A stretch of 64,000 bases of DNA from Arthrobacter alpinus (lineage in GTDB: Bacteria; Actinomycetota; Actinomycetes; Actinomycetales; Micrococcaceae): assembly GCF_900105965.1 (NCBI RefSeq), contig NZ_FNTV01000001.1:1612001-1676000 (forward strand), given 5' to 3'. The position numbers and the translations under genes are program-made. Of the stretch, positions 36,336 to 45,364 are shown in pieces. How positions within the stretch are numbered: the first letter of the stretch is position 1; every line of letters begins with the position of its first letter. The notes below the pieces were generated by a model. The model made no database searches and was not told where the DNA came from. It saw only the letters and a program-made list of their open reading frames with translations.

Positions 36336-38009
36336 ATGTCTGCAGCAACTCAAACTCCGTTCGAACCCAAGACCTCCACAGGCCGCATCACCAACTTTGT
36401 TGATGAGCGCGTTGGCGGTTCAGGGATTCTGCGCGAATTCGGCCGCAAGGTCTTCCCGGACCACTGGTCCTTCATGTTTGGTGAAGTGGCACTCTACGCC
36501 TTCGTCATCTTGCTTCTCTCAGGTACCTTCCTGACGTTCTTCTTTGATCCGTCCATGGCTGAAACCCACTACGACGGCGTCTACGTGCCCCTCAAGGGCG
36601 TTGAAATGTCTGTGGCGTACAGCTCCTCTTTGGACATCTCTTTTGAAATTCGTGGCGGCTTGTTCATGCGCCAGGTTCACCACTGGTCAGCACTTCTTTT
36701 CGTCGCTGCCGTCTCCGTGCACATGCTGCGCGTCTTCTTCACGGGCGCCTTCCGCAAGCCGCGCGAACTGAACTGGGTTGTGGGCGGTGTCCTGCTGATC
36801 CTGTCACTGGCTGCTGGTTTCACCGGCTACTCACTCCCCGATGACCTGCTTTCCGGCAACGGTTTGCGCATTATTGATGGTGTGGTCAAGTCGATCCCGA
36901 TCGTCGGAACGTACATCTCGTTCTTCCTCTTCGGTGGAGAATTCCCGGGAACGGCTATCATCAGCCGTCTGTACATGATGCATATCATGCTGGTTCCGGC
37001 CATGATCCTGTTGATGATTGCCATCCACTTGTTCATGGTTGTTGTCCACAAGCACACGCAGTACCCCGGCCCGGGACGCAACGACCGCAACGTCGTCGGC
37101 TACCCCCTTGGCCCGGTATACGCTGCAAAGGCTGGCGGTTTCTTCTTTATCGTCTTCGGCATCATTGCCTTGATCGCAGGCTTCTTCCAGATCAACCCGA
37201 TCTGGAACTACGGCCCGTATGACCCCTCCCCCGTTTCCGCAGGCACCCAGCCTGACTGGTACATCGGCTGGGTTGATGGTGCCCTTCGTCTGATGCCCGG
37301 TTGGTTGTTCAACATTCCAATGGAATGGAACATCCCGTTGCCGTGGGGCACCAACACGCTGACCTTCAACGTTCTTGGCCCGGCCTTGATCCCTGCAGGC
37401 ATCGTCTTCACCTTGCTGTTCATGTACCCGTGGATTGAGCGTTGGGTAACCCGCGACAACCGTGAACACCACGTTCTGGACCGCCCGCGCAACGCCCCGA
37501 CCCGTACGGCGATCGGTGTTGCAGGTTTCATCTTCTACTGCGTCATGTGGGCAGCAGCAAGCTCTGACTTGATTGCAACTCACTTCCACGTTGCGTTGAA
37601 CGATGTAACTTACTGGTTGCGTGCCCTGTTCTTCATCGGCCCGGTACTTGGCTTCATCGTTACCAAGCGCGTAGCCCTGGCGCTCCAGCGTAAGGATCGC
37701 GAGATCGCCCTGCACGGCCGTGAGACCGGACGCATTGTGCGCCTGCCGCACGGTGAATTCCAGGAAATCCATGCACAGCTCGATGACTACAAGCGCTACA
37801 AGCTGGTTGGTTATGAGTCTCCCGTTCCTGAAGAAGGCATCCCGAACGAAAACGGGATCGTCACCAAGAAGGAAAACCTGCGAGCCAAGCTCAGCAGCTT
37901 CTTCTTCGAGGATCGCGTAGCACCTGCTACACCTTCAGAGCTGGAAGCCGGTCACCACCACGAGGCCATCGAGGCCAGCGGTGATGACGAGAAGGCTGTA
38001 ACGCACTAA
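36336..38009 (+). CDS. qcrB: Cytochrome bc1 complex cytochrome b subunit
   Basis: The 557-residue protein binds two b haems and oxidises menaquinol. Seen are the fused b/IV-type helices, haem-ligand histidines in RQVHHWSALLFVAAVSVHMLR (histidine pairs in helices II and IV), GYSLPDDLLSGNGLRI near the quinol site, HIMLVPAMILLMIAIHLFM, and the long carboxy-terminal cytosolic extension typical of actinobacteria, ending in a His- and Glu-rich tail (EAGHHHEAIEASGDDE). Its ATG is two bases after qcrA. A strong terminator 12 bases past the stop ends the ctaE-qcrCAB unit. This subunit is the known target of the drug telacebec in mycobacteria. Confidence 0.97.
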   Translation: MSAATQTPFEPKTSTGRITNFVDERVGGSGILREFGRKVFPDHWSFMFGEVALYAFVILLLSGTFLTFFFDPSMAETHYDGVYVPLKGVEMSVAYSSSLDISFEIRGGLFMRQVHHWSALLFVAAVSVHMLRVFFTGAFRKPRELNWVVGGVLLILSLAAGFTGYSLPDDLLSGNGLRIIDGVVKSIPIVGTYISFFLFGGEFPGTAIISRLYMMHIMLVPAMILLMIAIHLFMVVVHKHTQYPGPGRNDRNVVGYPLGPVYAAKAGGFFFIVFGIIALIAGFFQINPIWNYGPYDPSPVSAGTQPDWYIGWVDGALRLMPGWLFNIPMEWNIPLPWGTNTLTFNVLGPALIPAGIVFTLLFMYPWIERWVTRDNREHHVLDRPRNAPTRTAIGVAGFIFYCVMWAAASSDLIATHFHVALNDVTYWLRALFFIGPVLGFIVTKRVALALQRKDREIALHGRETGRIVRLPHGEFQEIHAQLDDYKRYKLVGYESPVPEEGIPNENGIVTKKENLRAKLSSFFFEDRVAPATPSELEAGHHHEAIEASGDDEKAVTH

Positions 38010-38021
38010 GGGCATCACACT

Positions 38022-38070
38022 AAAAGGCTGTGGCCCGGCTCCCGCAAGGGAACCGGGCCACAGCCTTTTT
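38022..38070 (+). terminator. Terminator of the ctaE-qcrCAB operon
   Basis: AAAAGGCTGTGGCCCGG pairs with its complement ending in CAGCCTTTTT, giving a long stem with a small central loop and a T run. It lies just after the qcrB stop and is A/T-flanked on both sides. Confidence 0.93.
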
Positions 38071-38180
38071 CATGTGAACCAGCCTTTCGAAGTCCCGGCG
38101 TATTCCTGGCCCTTGGAACTTCATGCCACAGGGCACTGGCGGGCTGCAACTGGCCCTTCTGGGCCCACCTGGGCCACGGC

Positions 38181-38960
38181 CTAGTACATGCGTCGAGCCC
38201 GGACACCGGGCCGTTGAAGGGGCACACGCAGCTTGTAGCGGTCGGCACGATAAAAGGACACTGAGTAATCCACGGTGGAACGCGCTACGAAGGCGTGGCG
38301 TTCGGTGCGCAGCACAGGAGCCCCCATTTCCACTTTCAGCAGTCGGGCGATGGACGGTGTGGCCGCGTTGGCCTCGATGATGTCCTCGCCCCACTCGATC
38401 ACGAGACCGTACCGCTCCCCCAAAACGTTGTAGAGGGACGACGGCGCACCGGCGTCGAGAATGCCGGGCACCCGCCAGGCCGGGATGAAATTCTCATCCA
38501 CGCTCATGGGCTCATCGTCGGCCAGCAGCAGGCGGCGCAGGCGGATGACGTGCTGGCCTTCGTCAATCTGCAGCTCTCTGGCCAGACGGGCAGTGGCTGG
38601 AATCTGCTCAAAGGCAAGTGTCCTTGCCGATGGCCGCATGCCGCGCCGCGCCATCTCTTCTGAATAGGAGGTGAGCTTCAAGGTCACGTCCAGCTTGGTC
38701 CTGGCCACAAAGGTGCCAATACCCACCACGCGCTCTAGCAGCCCCTCCTCAACGAGGGCCTCCACGGCATGACGCAGCGTCATGCGGGCCACACCAAAGC
38801 GAACGGCCATGTCGCGCTCGGAGGGCAGCTGGTTTCCGGCCTTGCTGTGGTTTTGAATGTAGCTGCGCAACAACTCACGCAATTGAATATGAACGGACAC
38901 TTGCGTGTTCCGGTCCAGCTCCCCCGGGATATCTTCCGCCGGCGGCACCAAAAAGCCCAT
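38181..38960 (-). CDS. GntR/HutC-family transcriptional regulator (UTRA domain)
   Basis: The 259-residue protein has a GntR winged helix (VSVHIQLRELLRSYIQNHSK, LPSERDMAVRFGVARMTLRHAVEALVEEGLLERVVGIGTFVA region) and a UTRA ligand domain from about residue 90 (VTLKLTSYSEEMARRGMRPS, VIRLRRLLLADDEPMSVDEN). Such regulators bind sugar phosphates or small metabolites. AGAGGAG five bases upstream fixes the start at 38960. It is divergent from an HPr gene 79 bases away, so control of PTS-related or amino-sugar metabolism (like DasR) is an inference from neighbourhood. Confidence 0.9.
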   Translation of the reverse strand: MGFLVPPAEDIPGELDRNTQVSVHIQLRELLRSYIQNHSKAGNQLPSERDMAVRFGVARMTLRHAVEALVEEGLLERVVGIGTFVARTKLDVTLKLTSYSEEMARRGMRPSARTLAFEQIPATARLARELQIDEGQHVIRLRRLLLADDEPMSVDENFIPAWRVPGILDAGAPSSLYNVLGERYGLVIEWGEDIIEANAATPSIARLLKVEMGAPVLRTERHAFVARSTVDYSVSFYRADRYKLRVPLQRPGVRARRMY

Positions 38961-39039
38961 GAAACTCCTCTGTTTACCGGTACCAGCCTAAAACACGACT
39001 ACTCTCTATACAGAACATCTACGTCTCAAGGAGTCAACC

Positions 39040-39327
39040 ATGTACACCCGGAAAGCCACAGTGGCGGCCAGCGTCGGTCTGCACGCCCGCCCTGCCGCTG
39101 TGTTTGTTCGTGCCGTTAACCGAACCGGCCTTCCCATCACGTTGGCCAAGGAAGGCATGTCCGCGATCGATGCACGGTCTCTCCTTGCGGTCATGAGCGC
39201 GGATTTCGAATTCGGCTCCGAACTAGTCATCAGCGTCAGCTCCTGTGACGCCGATGCGGCGTCCATAGAGGCCGCTGTGGACAGCTTGGCGGCCCTGCTG
39301 GACACCGATCTGTCCGACCCGGCTTAG
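39040..39327 (+). CDS. HPr-family phosphocarrier protein
   Basis: The 95-residue protein carries phosphate from enzyme I to sugar-specific EII components, or acts as a regulatory HPr relative. The phosphorylated histidine is H15 in SVGLHARPAAVFV, and the helix 2 serine region reads IDARSLLAVMS (S47, corresponding to regulatory Ser46). AAGGAG ahead of ATG 39040 supports the start. No enzyme I or EII gene is nearby. A symmetrical terminator follows 40 bases after the stop. Confidence 0.92.
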   Translation: MYTRKATVAASVGLHARPAAVFVRAVNRTGLPITLAKEGMSAIDARSLLAVMSADFEFGSELVISVSSCDADAASIEAAVDSLAALLDTDLSDPA

Positions 39328-39368
39328 GGCTGCAGAAGGGCGCTCAGCGGACCGTCTTGTTTAACGCA

Positions 39369-39411
39369 AAAAAGGATGGTCCCTCACCTTAGGTGAGGGA
39401 CCATCCTTTTT
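39369..39411. terminator. Bidirectional terminator between HPr and ctaF
   Basis: A perfect 20-bp stem (AAAAAGGATGGTCCCTCACC and its complement) with a three-base loop has A and T runs on both sides. It lies between the convergent HPr gene and the ctaCDF operon, so it can end both transcripts. Confidence 0.95.
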
Positions 39412-39427
39412 GCTTATCTATTCAACT

Positions 39428-39829
39428 CTAGTGAGCGTGGTCTCCACGGCTGTACTCGTAGACCCAGCCAACCAGTGCGATGACCGCAAGGCCAGCTCCG
39501 ATCAGGAAGATCCACCAGCCAACTGCAACGCCCAGGAAGCTCGTTGCGGCGGACAGGCCGAGAACCAGCGGCCACCAGCTCCAGGGACTGAAGTGACCCT
39601 GTTCGCCGGAGCCTTCGTGAACCTCGGCGTCCAGGCGATCCTCGGGACGAGGACCAACCCGGTTACCGGTGTACCAGACGTAGATGCCAATCATCAGACA
39701 CAGGCCAGCTACGAGGTAGATGGCGAGGTATCCAACGTGTTCGGTCCAATTGACCATGAAACCGTAAACGGTTGCGACCGGAAGGAAGAAGATGCCGAGC
39801 AGCAAGAACAACCATGCTTCGATTTTCAC
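39428..39829 (-). CDS. ctaF: Cytochrome c oxidase subunit IV (actinobacterial CtaF)
   Basis: The 133-residue subunit has four hydrophobic helices (AWLFLLLGIFFLPVATVYGF, VGYLAIYLVAGLCLMIGIYV, WWPLVLGLSAATSFLGVAV and WIFLIGAGLAVIALVGWVYEY) and the conserved YWYTGNRVGPRPEDR-like loop of actinobacterial subunit IV. Its GTG start shares one base with the ctaD stop (TAGTG), so translation is coupled. It is the last gene of the ctaC-ctaD-ctaF operon and ends before a bidirectional terminator. Confidence 0.93.
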   Translation of the reverse strand: MKIEAWLFLLLGIFFLPVATVYGFMVNWTEHVGYLAIYLVAGLCLMIGIYVWYTGNRVGPRPEDRLDAEVHEGSGEQGHFSPWSWWPLVLGLSAATSFLGVAVGWWIFLIGAGLAVIALVGWVYEYSRGDHAH

Positions 39830-41532
39830 TACTTGGCTCCCTTCGAGGATGCAATCGTAGCTGCAGGTACGTAGTGCGGTGCCAGCTCAGGATGGTGAAG
39901 ATCCAGGGCCGGACGTTCCGAACGGATACGGGGCAGCGAGGTGAAGTTGTGACGCGGCGGCGGGCAAGAGGTAGCCCACTCAAGTGAGGCACCAAAGCCC
40001 CAAGGATCGTCAACTTCAACCTTCTTGCCACTACGCCAGGTGATGTAAACATTCCAGAACCACGGAATCATCGAGGCGCCCAAGACGAACGAGGAAATCG
40101 TGGAGAACTGGTTCATCCAGGTGAAGTTGTCTTCAACCATGTAGTCGGCGTAACGTCGCGGCATACCCAAGACACCCAGCCAATGCTGGATCAGGAAGGT
40201 GCCGTGGAAGCCAAGGAACAAAAGCCAGAAGTGGATCTTGCCCAGGCGCTCGTTGAGCATCCTGCCGGTGAACTTGGGCCACCAGAAGTAGAAACCGGCG
40301 AACATGGCGAACACCACGGTTCCGAAGACCACATAGTGGAAGTGCGCAACCACGAAGTAGGTGTCCGAGACGTGGAAGTCCAGCGGGGGTGAGGCCAGGA
40401 TAATACCGGTCAAACCACCGAACAGGAAGGTAATCAAGAAGCCGATGCTCCAGAGCATGGGCGTCTCAAATGTCAGCGAACCTCGCCACATGGTGCCGAT
40501 CCAGTTGAAGAACTTCACACCAGTCGGAACTGCGATCAGCATCGTCATGAAGGAGAAGAACGGCAGCATGACCTGGCCGGTCACGTACATGTGGTGAGCC
40601 CACACTGTGACGGACAGGGCAGCGATGGCAATGGTTGCAAAGACAAGACCCTTGTAACCAAAGATCGGCTTGCGGCTAAAGACCGGGAAGATCTCAGAGA
40701 CAATACCGAAGAACGGCAAGGCAATGATGTAAACCTCCGGGTGGCCGAAGAACCAGAACAAGTGCTGCCACAACATGGCTCCACCAAATTCGGCATCAAA
40801 GATGTGAGCACCGAAGCGGCGGTCAGCACCAAGCGCGAACAGGGCAGCTGCCAACGGCGGGAAAGCCATGAGGACCAAGATACCGGTCACCAGGGTGTTC
40901 CAGGTGAAGATCGGCATACGCCACATGGTCATGCCGGGGGCACGCATGCAAATGATGGTGGTGATGAAGTTGACGGAACCAAGGATGGTTCCGAAACCTG
41001 ACAGTGCAAGTCCGAAGACCCACAAGTCACCGCCAACGCCGGGACTGAAGGTGGTGTTGGACAGCGGCGCGTAGGCAAACCAGCCGAAGGCTGCAGCGCC
41101 CTGAGGGGTGATGAAACCAGCAACGGCAATGGTGCTGCCAAAGAGGAAGAACCAGAAAGCCAGGGCGTTCAGACGCGGGAAGGCAACGTCGGGAGCACCA
41201 ATTTGCAACGGCATGATGACGTTGGCAAAGCCTGCGAACAGCGGCGTTGCAAACATGAGCAGCATGATGGTGCCGTGCATGGTGAACAGCTGGTTGTACT
41301 GGTCTTTGGTCTGCAGGATCTGCATACCGGGTTCAAACAGTTCCGCCCTGATGACAAGCGCCATGACGCCGCCGAGGCAGAAGAAAATAAATGATGCAAT
41401 CAGGTACATGTAGCCGATTGTCTTGTGGTCTGTTGAGGTGATCCAGTTGACGACAATGCGTCCCTTGGATACCGGAACAACCCTAGGTGCTGCCGAATTT
41501 ACTTCGGTCGCCGAGTACTCGAGCGTAGACAC
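39829..41532 (-). CDS. ctaD: Cytochrome c oxidase subunit I (aa3-type)
   Basis: The 567-residue catalytic subunit binds haem a and the haem a3-CuB site and reduces oxygen. Twelve helices are expected; visible are [18 protein letters not shown] with a haem a histidine, [18 protein letters not shown] with the CuB histidine and cross-linked tyrosine, [11 protein letters not shown] with two more CuB histidines, and [13 protein letters not shown] with the haem histidines. It lies 13 bases after ctaC. The carboxy-terminal 40 residues are an actinobacterial extension. Confidence 0.98.
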   Translation of the reverse strand: MSTLEYSATEVNSAAPRVVPVSKGRIVVNWITSTDHKTIGYMYLIASFIFFCLGGVMALVIRAELFEPGMQILQTKDQYNQLFTMHGTIMLLMFATPLFAGFANVIMPLQIGAPDVAFPRLNALAFWFFLFGSTIAVAGFITPQGAAAFGWFAYAPLSNTTFSPGVGGDLWVFGLALSGFGTILGSVNFITTIICMRAPGMTMWRMPIFTWNTLVTGILVLMAFPPLAAALFALGADRRFGAHIFDAEFGGAMLWQHLFWFFGHPEVYIIALPFFGIVSEIFPVFSRKPIFGYKGLVFATIAIAALSVTVWAHHMYVTGQVMLPFFSFMTMLIAVPTGVKFFNWIGTMWRGSLTFETPMLWSIGFLITFLFGGLTGIILASPPLDFHVSDTYFVVAHFHYVVFGTVVFAMFAGFYFWWPKFTGRMLNERLGKIHFWLLFLGFHGTFLIQHWLGVLGMPRRYADYMVEDNFTWMNQFSTISSFVLGASMIPWFWNVYITWRSGKKVEVDDPWGFGASLEWATSCPPPRHNFTSLPRIRSERPALDLHHPELAPHYVPAATIASSKGAK

Positions 41533-41545
41533 TTTCCTCTCCCCC

Positions 41546-42418
41546 CTACTTCGTTGCGTTCAGGTTAGGATTACGGTCGTACTCTTCGCCGATGTTTCCG
41601 GTCTGGCCCTTGGCCTTGAGCTCTGCGAGGTGCGCATCGAACTCGGCCTGCGTGACAACCTTGACATTGAAGAGCATTTCAGAGTGGTACTCGCCGCAGA
41701 GTTCAGCGCACTTACCGTCGAACGTACCCAGCGCCGTCGGCGTCAGGGTCATGTAGTTCGTCTTGCCGGGAAGCATGTCCTTCTTGTCAAGGAACGCCGG
41801 GACCCAGAAGGAGTGAATCACTTCGCGGGAGTTCAGCTGAAGCTCTACTGATCGGTTGATCGGCAGGTACAAGGTGGGAAGCTTCGACTTGTCGATCGGC
41901 TTGCCGTCCAAGGTCGCCTGGACACCAGCTGAGTACACAGCGTCCTTGACGTCATTTCCTTGCACATAGTTGAAATCAAAAGACCACTGCTTGGCCCGGA
42001 CGTCGATAGTGACATCAGGGTTGTCAACGCGTGCGTTGATCGATTCCTGCTCAACGTTGGTGAAGTGGAAGAACACCAGCACCATGAAGAGGGGAATCAG
42101 TGTGTAAAAAATCTCCAACGGGAGGTTGTAGCTGGTCTGGCGCGGGTAGCCGGTGGCGCCCTTGCGTCGACGGTAGGCAATGATGCACCAGATGATCAAG
42201 GCCCAGGTGATCAGGCCGATAATCAAGACTGTGATCCAGGAATTGACCCAGAGGTCAATGATTCCTGCTGTGTGATTGGTGTTATCACGTTCGGCTGGCA
42301 ACCAGCCGTTCTTACTCTCTGCCGTGCATCCTGACAAAGCTAACGCTCCGGCAATAGCCAACCCAGCGATGGGGATGACTTTTGCGCGTCGGCTGCCGGT
42401 TCGGTCCTGCGAACTCAC
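41546..42418 (-). CDS. ctaC: Cytochrome c oxidase subunit II (aa3-type)
   Basis: The 290-residue subunit receives electrons from QcrC at its CuA centre. It starts with a lipoprotein signal ending ALALSGC (lipid cysteine C31), then two transmembrane helices ([20 protein letters not shown] and [16 protein letters not shown]), and a cupredoxin domain. CuA ligands are H202 (EVIHSFWVP), C237, E239, C241, H245 and M248 in [14 protein letters not shown] 16-residue insert around [13 protein letters not shown] is typical of actinobacteria. GTG 42418 has AGAGGAAGG upstream. The promoter region contains an unusual inverted repeat. Confidence 0.97.
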   Translation of the reverse strand: MSSQDRTGSRRAKVIPIAGLAIAGALALSGCTAESKNGWLPAERDNTNHTAGIIDLWVNSWITVLIIGLITWALIIWCIIAYRRRKGATGYPRQTSYNLPLEIFYTLIPLFMVLVFFHFTNVEQESINARVDNPDVTIDVRAKQWSFDFNYVQGNDVKDAVYSAGVQATLDGKPIDKSKLPTLYLPINRSVELQLNSREVIHSFWVPAFLDKKDMLPGKTNYMTLTPTALGTFDGKCAELCGEYHSEMLFNVKVVTQAEFDAHLAELKAKGQTGNIGEEYDRNPNLNATK

Positions 42419-42487
42419 AGACGGCCCTTCCTCTTGTTACTGCGCTCAGCGGCGGCCTCTGGGGCCACTGGAGCTAAATGGGTTTTA

Positions 42488-42593
42488 CTACTCGATGTAG
42501 AGCTTACCGCTATGGCGCGCAAAATGCGCACCAAACCCTCCGTGCGTCGGATGTCCATCGGGAAACTTTTCCGCGCAGCTCTACATCGAGTAG
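42488..42593. repeat. Perfect 17-bp inverted repeat upstream of ctaC
   Basis: CTACTCGATGTAGAGCT at 42488-42504 is repeated as its exact complement at 42577-42593, around a 72-base spacer. Each arm is itself a near-palindrome (CTAC-TCGAT-GTAG). It fills the gap between the erpA stop and the ctaC start, ending about 70 bases before ctaC. It may be a pair of regulator sites in opposite orientation, an RNA stem, or a small mobile relic; the sequence alone does not decide. Confidence 0.85.
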
Positions 42594-42603
42594 AAGTCTT
42601 TAC

Positions 42604-42990
42604 TTAGTGGAATGAATCTCCGCAGGCGCAAGAGCCGCCGGCGTTCGGGTTGTCAATGGTGAAGCCCTGCTTTGAAATGGTGTCCTCAAAGTCGATGCTG
42701 GCACCATCAAGGTAGGGCACGCTCATCTTGTCGATGACGACTTCAACGCCGTCGAAGTCACGTACGGCGTCGCCGTCAAGCACGCGCTCGTCAAAGTACA
42801 GCTGGTAGATCAGGCCCGAGCAGCCACCGGGCTGGACAGCCACGCGCAAGCGCAGGTCCGTGCGGCCTTCTTGTTCCAGAAGGCTGCGTACCTTACCCGC
42901 AGCAACATCGGTGATCAGAACACCGTGGGTGGGCAATTCAGCCTCTGCCGCGGCGGAGGTTGAGGTTTCTTCGTGGACATTTGCAGTCAT
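42604..42990 (-). CDS. erpA: Iron-sulfur cluster insertion protein, ErpA/HesB/IscA family
   Basis: The 128-residue A-type carrier delivers Fe-S clusters to target enzymes. The three ligand cysteines are C57 in PGGCSGL and C121 and C123 in GGSCACGDSF. A 20-residue acidic, Ala-rich amino-terminal extension precedes the fold (GVLITDVAAGKVRSLLEQEG). It lies upstream of ctaC on the same strand, a position also kept in other actinobacteria, but a 185-base gap with an inverted repeat separates them. Targets could include the Rieske subunit nearby, by inference. Confidence 0.93.
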   Translation of the reverse strand: MTANVHEETSTSAAAEAELPTHGVLITDVAAGKVRSLLEQEGRTDLRLRVAVQPGGCSGLIYQLYFDERVLDGDAVRDFDGVEVVIDKMSVPYLDGASIDFEDTISKQGFTIDNPNAGGSCACGDSFH

Positions 42991-43090
42991 GGCATTTCCT
43001 AACGTGGGGGTACTACTACAATGCTACGTCGAGCCCGGCACGGGCGCTAACTAGTGACAACAGCGCCGGGAGCGCTTGTGTTCCCGGGGG

Positions 43091-44530
43091 CTACCCCAAG
43101 GCGCCTTCGTTAATAGCGGCCAGGAGCATTGCCTGTGCCACGATGGCCTTCTCAAAGTCGCCAAGGTGCAGGGATTCATTGGCGCTGTGGGCCCTTGAAT
43201 CAGGATCTTCGACGCCCGTCACGAGAATTTGCGCTTCCGGGTATGTTTCCTTCAAATCGGCGATGAACGGGATTGATCCGCCCATTCCGGTTTCGACGGC
43301 GGCGACCCCCCACGACTCCCCCAAGGCCCAGAGTGCGGCCTGGGCCGCGGGTGCATGGGTATCGGTTGCGAAGGGCTGTCCCGCCTCACCGGCAGTAAAT
43401 GTTGCCTGCGCACCGAACGGGGCATGCGCCACCACGTGCGCCTCCAAGGCCGCCAGTGCAGCGGCCGGGTCCTGGCCAGGTGCCACACGAAGGCTGATCT
43501 TGGCTCGCGCCGAGGACAGCAGCGTGTTTGAACTCATGTCCACGGACGGGATGTCCATGCCAATGACCGAAAGTGCCGGCTGGGTCCACAGTCGGGAGGT
43601 GATGCTGCCCTGCCCGGCCAGCTGGACGCCGTCGAGCACGCCAGCATCGGCACGGAAGCTGTCCTCCGGGTAGTCCACAACGGTTTCCCCGCCCTGGTGG
43701 AGACCCTGAATGGCAACCGAACCGTGCTCGTCATGGAAGGTGGCAATGAGGCGGGCCAGCAAGGTTGGCGCGTCAAGGATGGGTCCACCAAACATGCCCG
43801 AGTGCACGGCATGGTCGGTTACCCGCACCTCGACGGTGCCGTCTACGAGGCCGCGCAGGCTGGTGGTCAGCGCGGGAATGCCAACCTGCCAGTTCGCCGA
43901 ATCGGCCACAATGATGACATCGCCGGCAAGCAGCTCCCGGTGCGTTTCGAGGAATCGGGCGAACGTGGGCGAGCCAGCCTCCTCTTCACCCTCAATAAAG
44001 AAGGTGACGCCGACGCCGAACGCGTCACCGAGGATCTCTGTCATGGCACGGAAGGAGGCGATGTGGGCCATGATGCCGGCCTTGTCATCGGCTGCCCCGC
44101 GCCCATACAGCCGGCCATTGCGTTCGACGGCGGTGAACGGCTCGGAATCCCAGAGGCCGTTGTCGCCTGGCGGCTGGACGTCGTGATGGGCGTAGAGAAC
44201 CACGGTTGGCTTGCCCGGCGCCGCAGCTTTCCGGGCAACAACAGCCGGCCCACCCTGGCCGCCGTCGTCGTTGGGAACTCGGAGGATCTGGACGTCGTCC
44301 AGGCCGGTGGAACGGATGAGGGCCGCGACTGCCTCGGCGCTGCGTTCCAACTGCTTTTCATCGAATGCTTCCCAAGCAATGCCCGGAATGGCGACGAGGT
44401 CAATGAGTTCGCCAACAGTTGCAGCAAAGTTGGCGGCAACACTTTGGCGCAACTCAGAGGTGGGGAGCTGCGCGGTGATGTTTGTCAGTTCTACGCCATG
44501 CGTGGTGGCGGATGAATCGTGAAGGGTCAT
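43091..44530 (-). CDS. M20-family dipeptidase
   Basis: The 479-residue zinc peptidase cleaves dipeptides. Metal and catalytic residues appear in VVLYAHHDVQPPGD (His, Asp), YGRGAADDKAGI (bridging Asp), and FFIEGEEEAGSP (catalytic and ligand Glu pair); the lid domain follows with DHAVHSGMFGG. The C-terminal histidine ligand is in DSRAHSANESLHLGD. The family matches the actinobacterial dipeptidases with accession-level name M20/M25/M40. It is divergent from the DUF3043 gene, starts about 70 bases apart. Confidence 0.93.
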   Translation of the reverse strand: MTLHDSSATTHGVELTNITAQLPTSELRQSVAANFAATVGELIDLVAIPGIAWEAFDEKQLERSAEAVAALIRSTGLDDVQILRVPNDDGGQGGPAVVARKAAAPGKPTVVLYAHHDVQPPGDNGLWDSEPFTAVERNGRLYGRGAADDKAGIMAHIASFRAMTEILGDAFGVGVTFFIEGEEEAGSPTFARFLETHRELLAGDVIIVADSANWQVGIPALTTSLRGLVDGTVEVRVTDHAVHSGMFGGPILDAPTLLARLIATFHDEHGSVAIQGLHQGGETVVDYPEDSFRADAGVLDGVQLAGQGSITSRLWTQPALSVIGMDIPSVDMSSNTLLSSARAKISLRVAPGQDPAAALAALEAHVVAHAPFGAQATFTAGEAGQPFATDTHAPAAQAALWALGESWGVAAVETGMGGSIPFIADLKETYPEAQILVTGVEDPDSRAHSANESLHLGDFEKAIVAQAMLLAAINEGALG

Positions 44531-44602
44531 GTTTTCCAGCGTACCTCCACGGAAAAGTGACGGCGGTCAAGATGGCGGCCCCACACAGGGTATTCTGTAC
44601 GG

Positions 44603-45223
44603 GTGTTTGGACGTAAGAAAGATCAAGCCCCTGACCCGCAGGTAATGCCTGCCTCCGACGAGCAGATTGCCCGGTCCAAGGACCCGCAGTCGGCCAAGGG
44701 CGTTCCCACGCCGTCGCGCAAGGCCCAGGAAGAGGCACGTAAGCGCCCCCTGGTCCCCAACGACCGTGCAGCAGCCAAGGTCGCCGCACGCGACGCTCGT
44801 CGCGAAGAGCAAGCCCGCATGCGGCGCGCCCTCGATACCGGCGAGGAACGATTCCTTCCCATCCGTGACAAGGGACCCCAGAAGCGCTACGCCCGCGATT
44901 TCGTCGATGCGCGCTTTAGCCTCGGTGAATTTGTCATGTTCGCCGCTCTGGCCATTGTGCTGTTGACCGTCCTGATCCCCACCCGCAATGCTGATGGCAC
45001 CGCCAACGACTCCCAGCTGATCATCTTTGGCCTGTTCTGGGTCATGGTGGCGTTCGTGGCCATCGACACCTGGCTCATGTCCCGCAAGCTCAAGCGCAAG
45101 ATCGCTGACAAGTTTGGCACCGTTGACTCAGGCGTTGTTTGGTACGGCAGCATGCGGTCCATGCAGTTCCGCCGCCTGCGCCTGCCCAAGCCCATGGTCA
45201 AGCGCGGGGAATGGCCTTCCTAA
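44603..45223 (+). CDS. DUF3043 family membrane protein
   Basis: The 206-residue protein has a long charged amino-terminal half (FGRKKDQAPDP, KGVPTPSRKAQEEARKRPL, RREEQARMRRALDTGEERF), then two hydrophobic helices (FVMFAALAIVLLTVLIP and LIIFGLFWVMVAFVAIDTWL) and a basic tail ending RRLRLPKPMVKRGEWPS. This is the DUF3043 architecture, restricted to actinobacteria and commonly next to the dipeptidase gene; function is unknown. GTG 44603 is the start. A hairpin follows about 40 bases after the stop. Confidence 0.9.
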   Translation: MFGRKKDQAPDPQVMPASDEQIARSKDPQSAKGVPTPSRKAQEEARKRPLVPNDRAAAKVAARDARREEQARMRRALDTGEERFLPIRDKGPQKRYARDFVDARFSLGEFVMFAALAIVLLTVLIPTRNADGTANDSQLIIFGLFWVMVAFVAIDTWLMSRKLKRKIADKFGTVDSGVVWYGSMRSMQFRRLRLPKPMVKRGEWPS

Positions 45224-45260
45224 TCCCCACGCCCTCCCAAGCCTGAACCAAATGCACAAC

Positions 45261-45293
45261 ACGCCGGTCGCTTCCAAGGGAAGCGGCCGGCGT
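45261..45293 (+). terminator. Hairpin terminator of the DUF3043 gene
   Basis: ACGCCGGTCGCTTCC and GGAAGCGGCCGGCGT pair over 15 bases with one mismatch around a three-base loop. There is only a weak T-rich tail, so strength is uncertain. Confidence 0.65.
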
Positions 45294-45364
45294 CGCACTT
45301 TAAGTGTGGCCTCCCCACCACTCGCTTCGCTTGTGCGGGGCCCCTCGGCCGCTAGGCTGAAACC

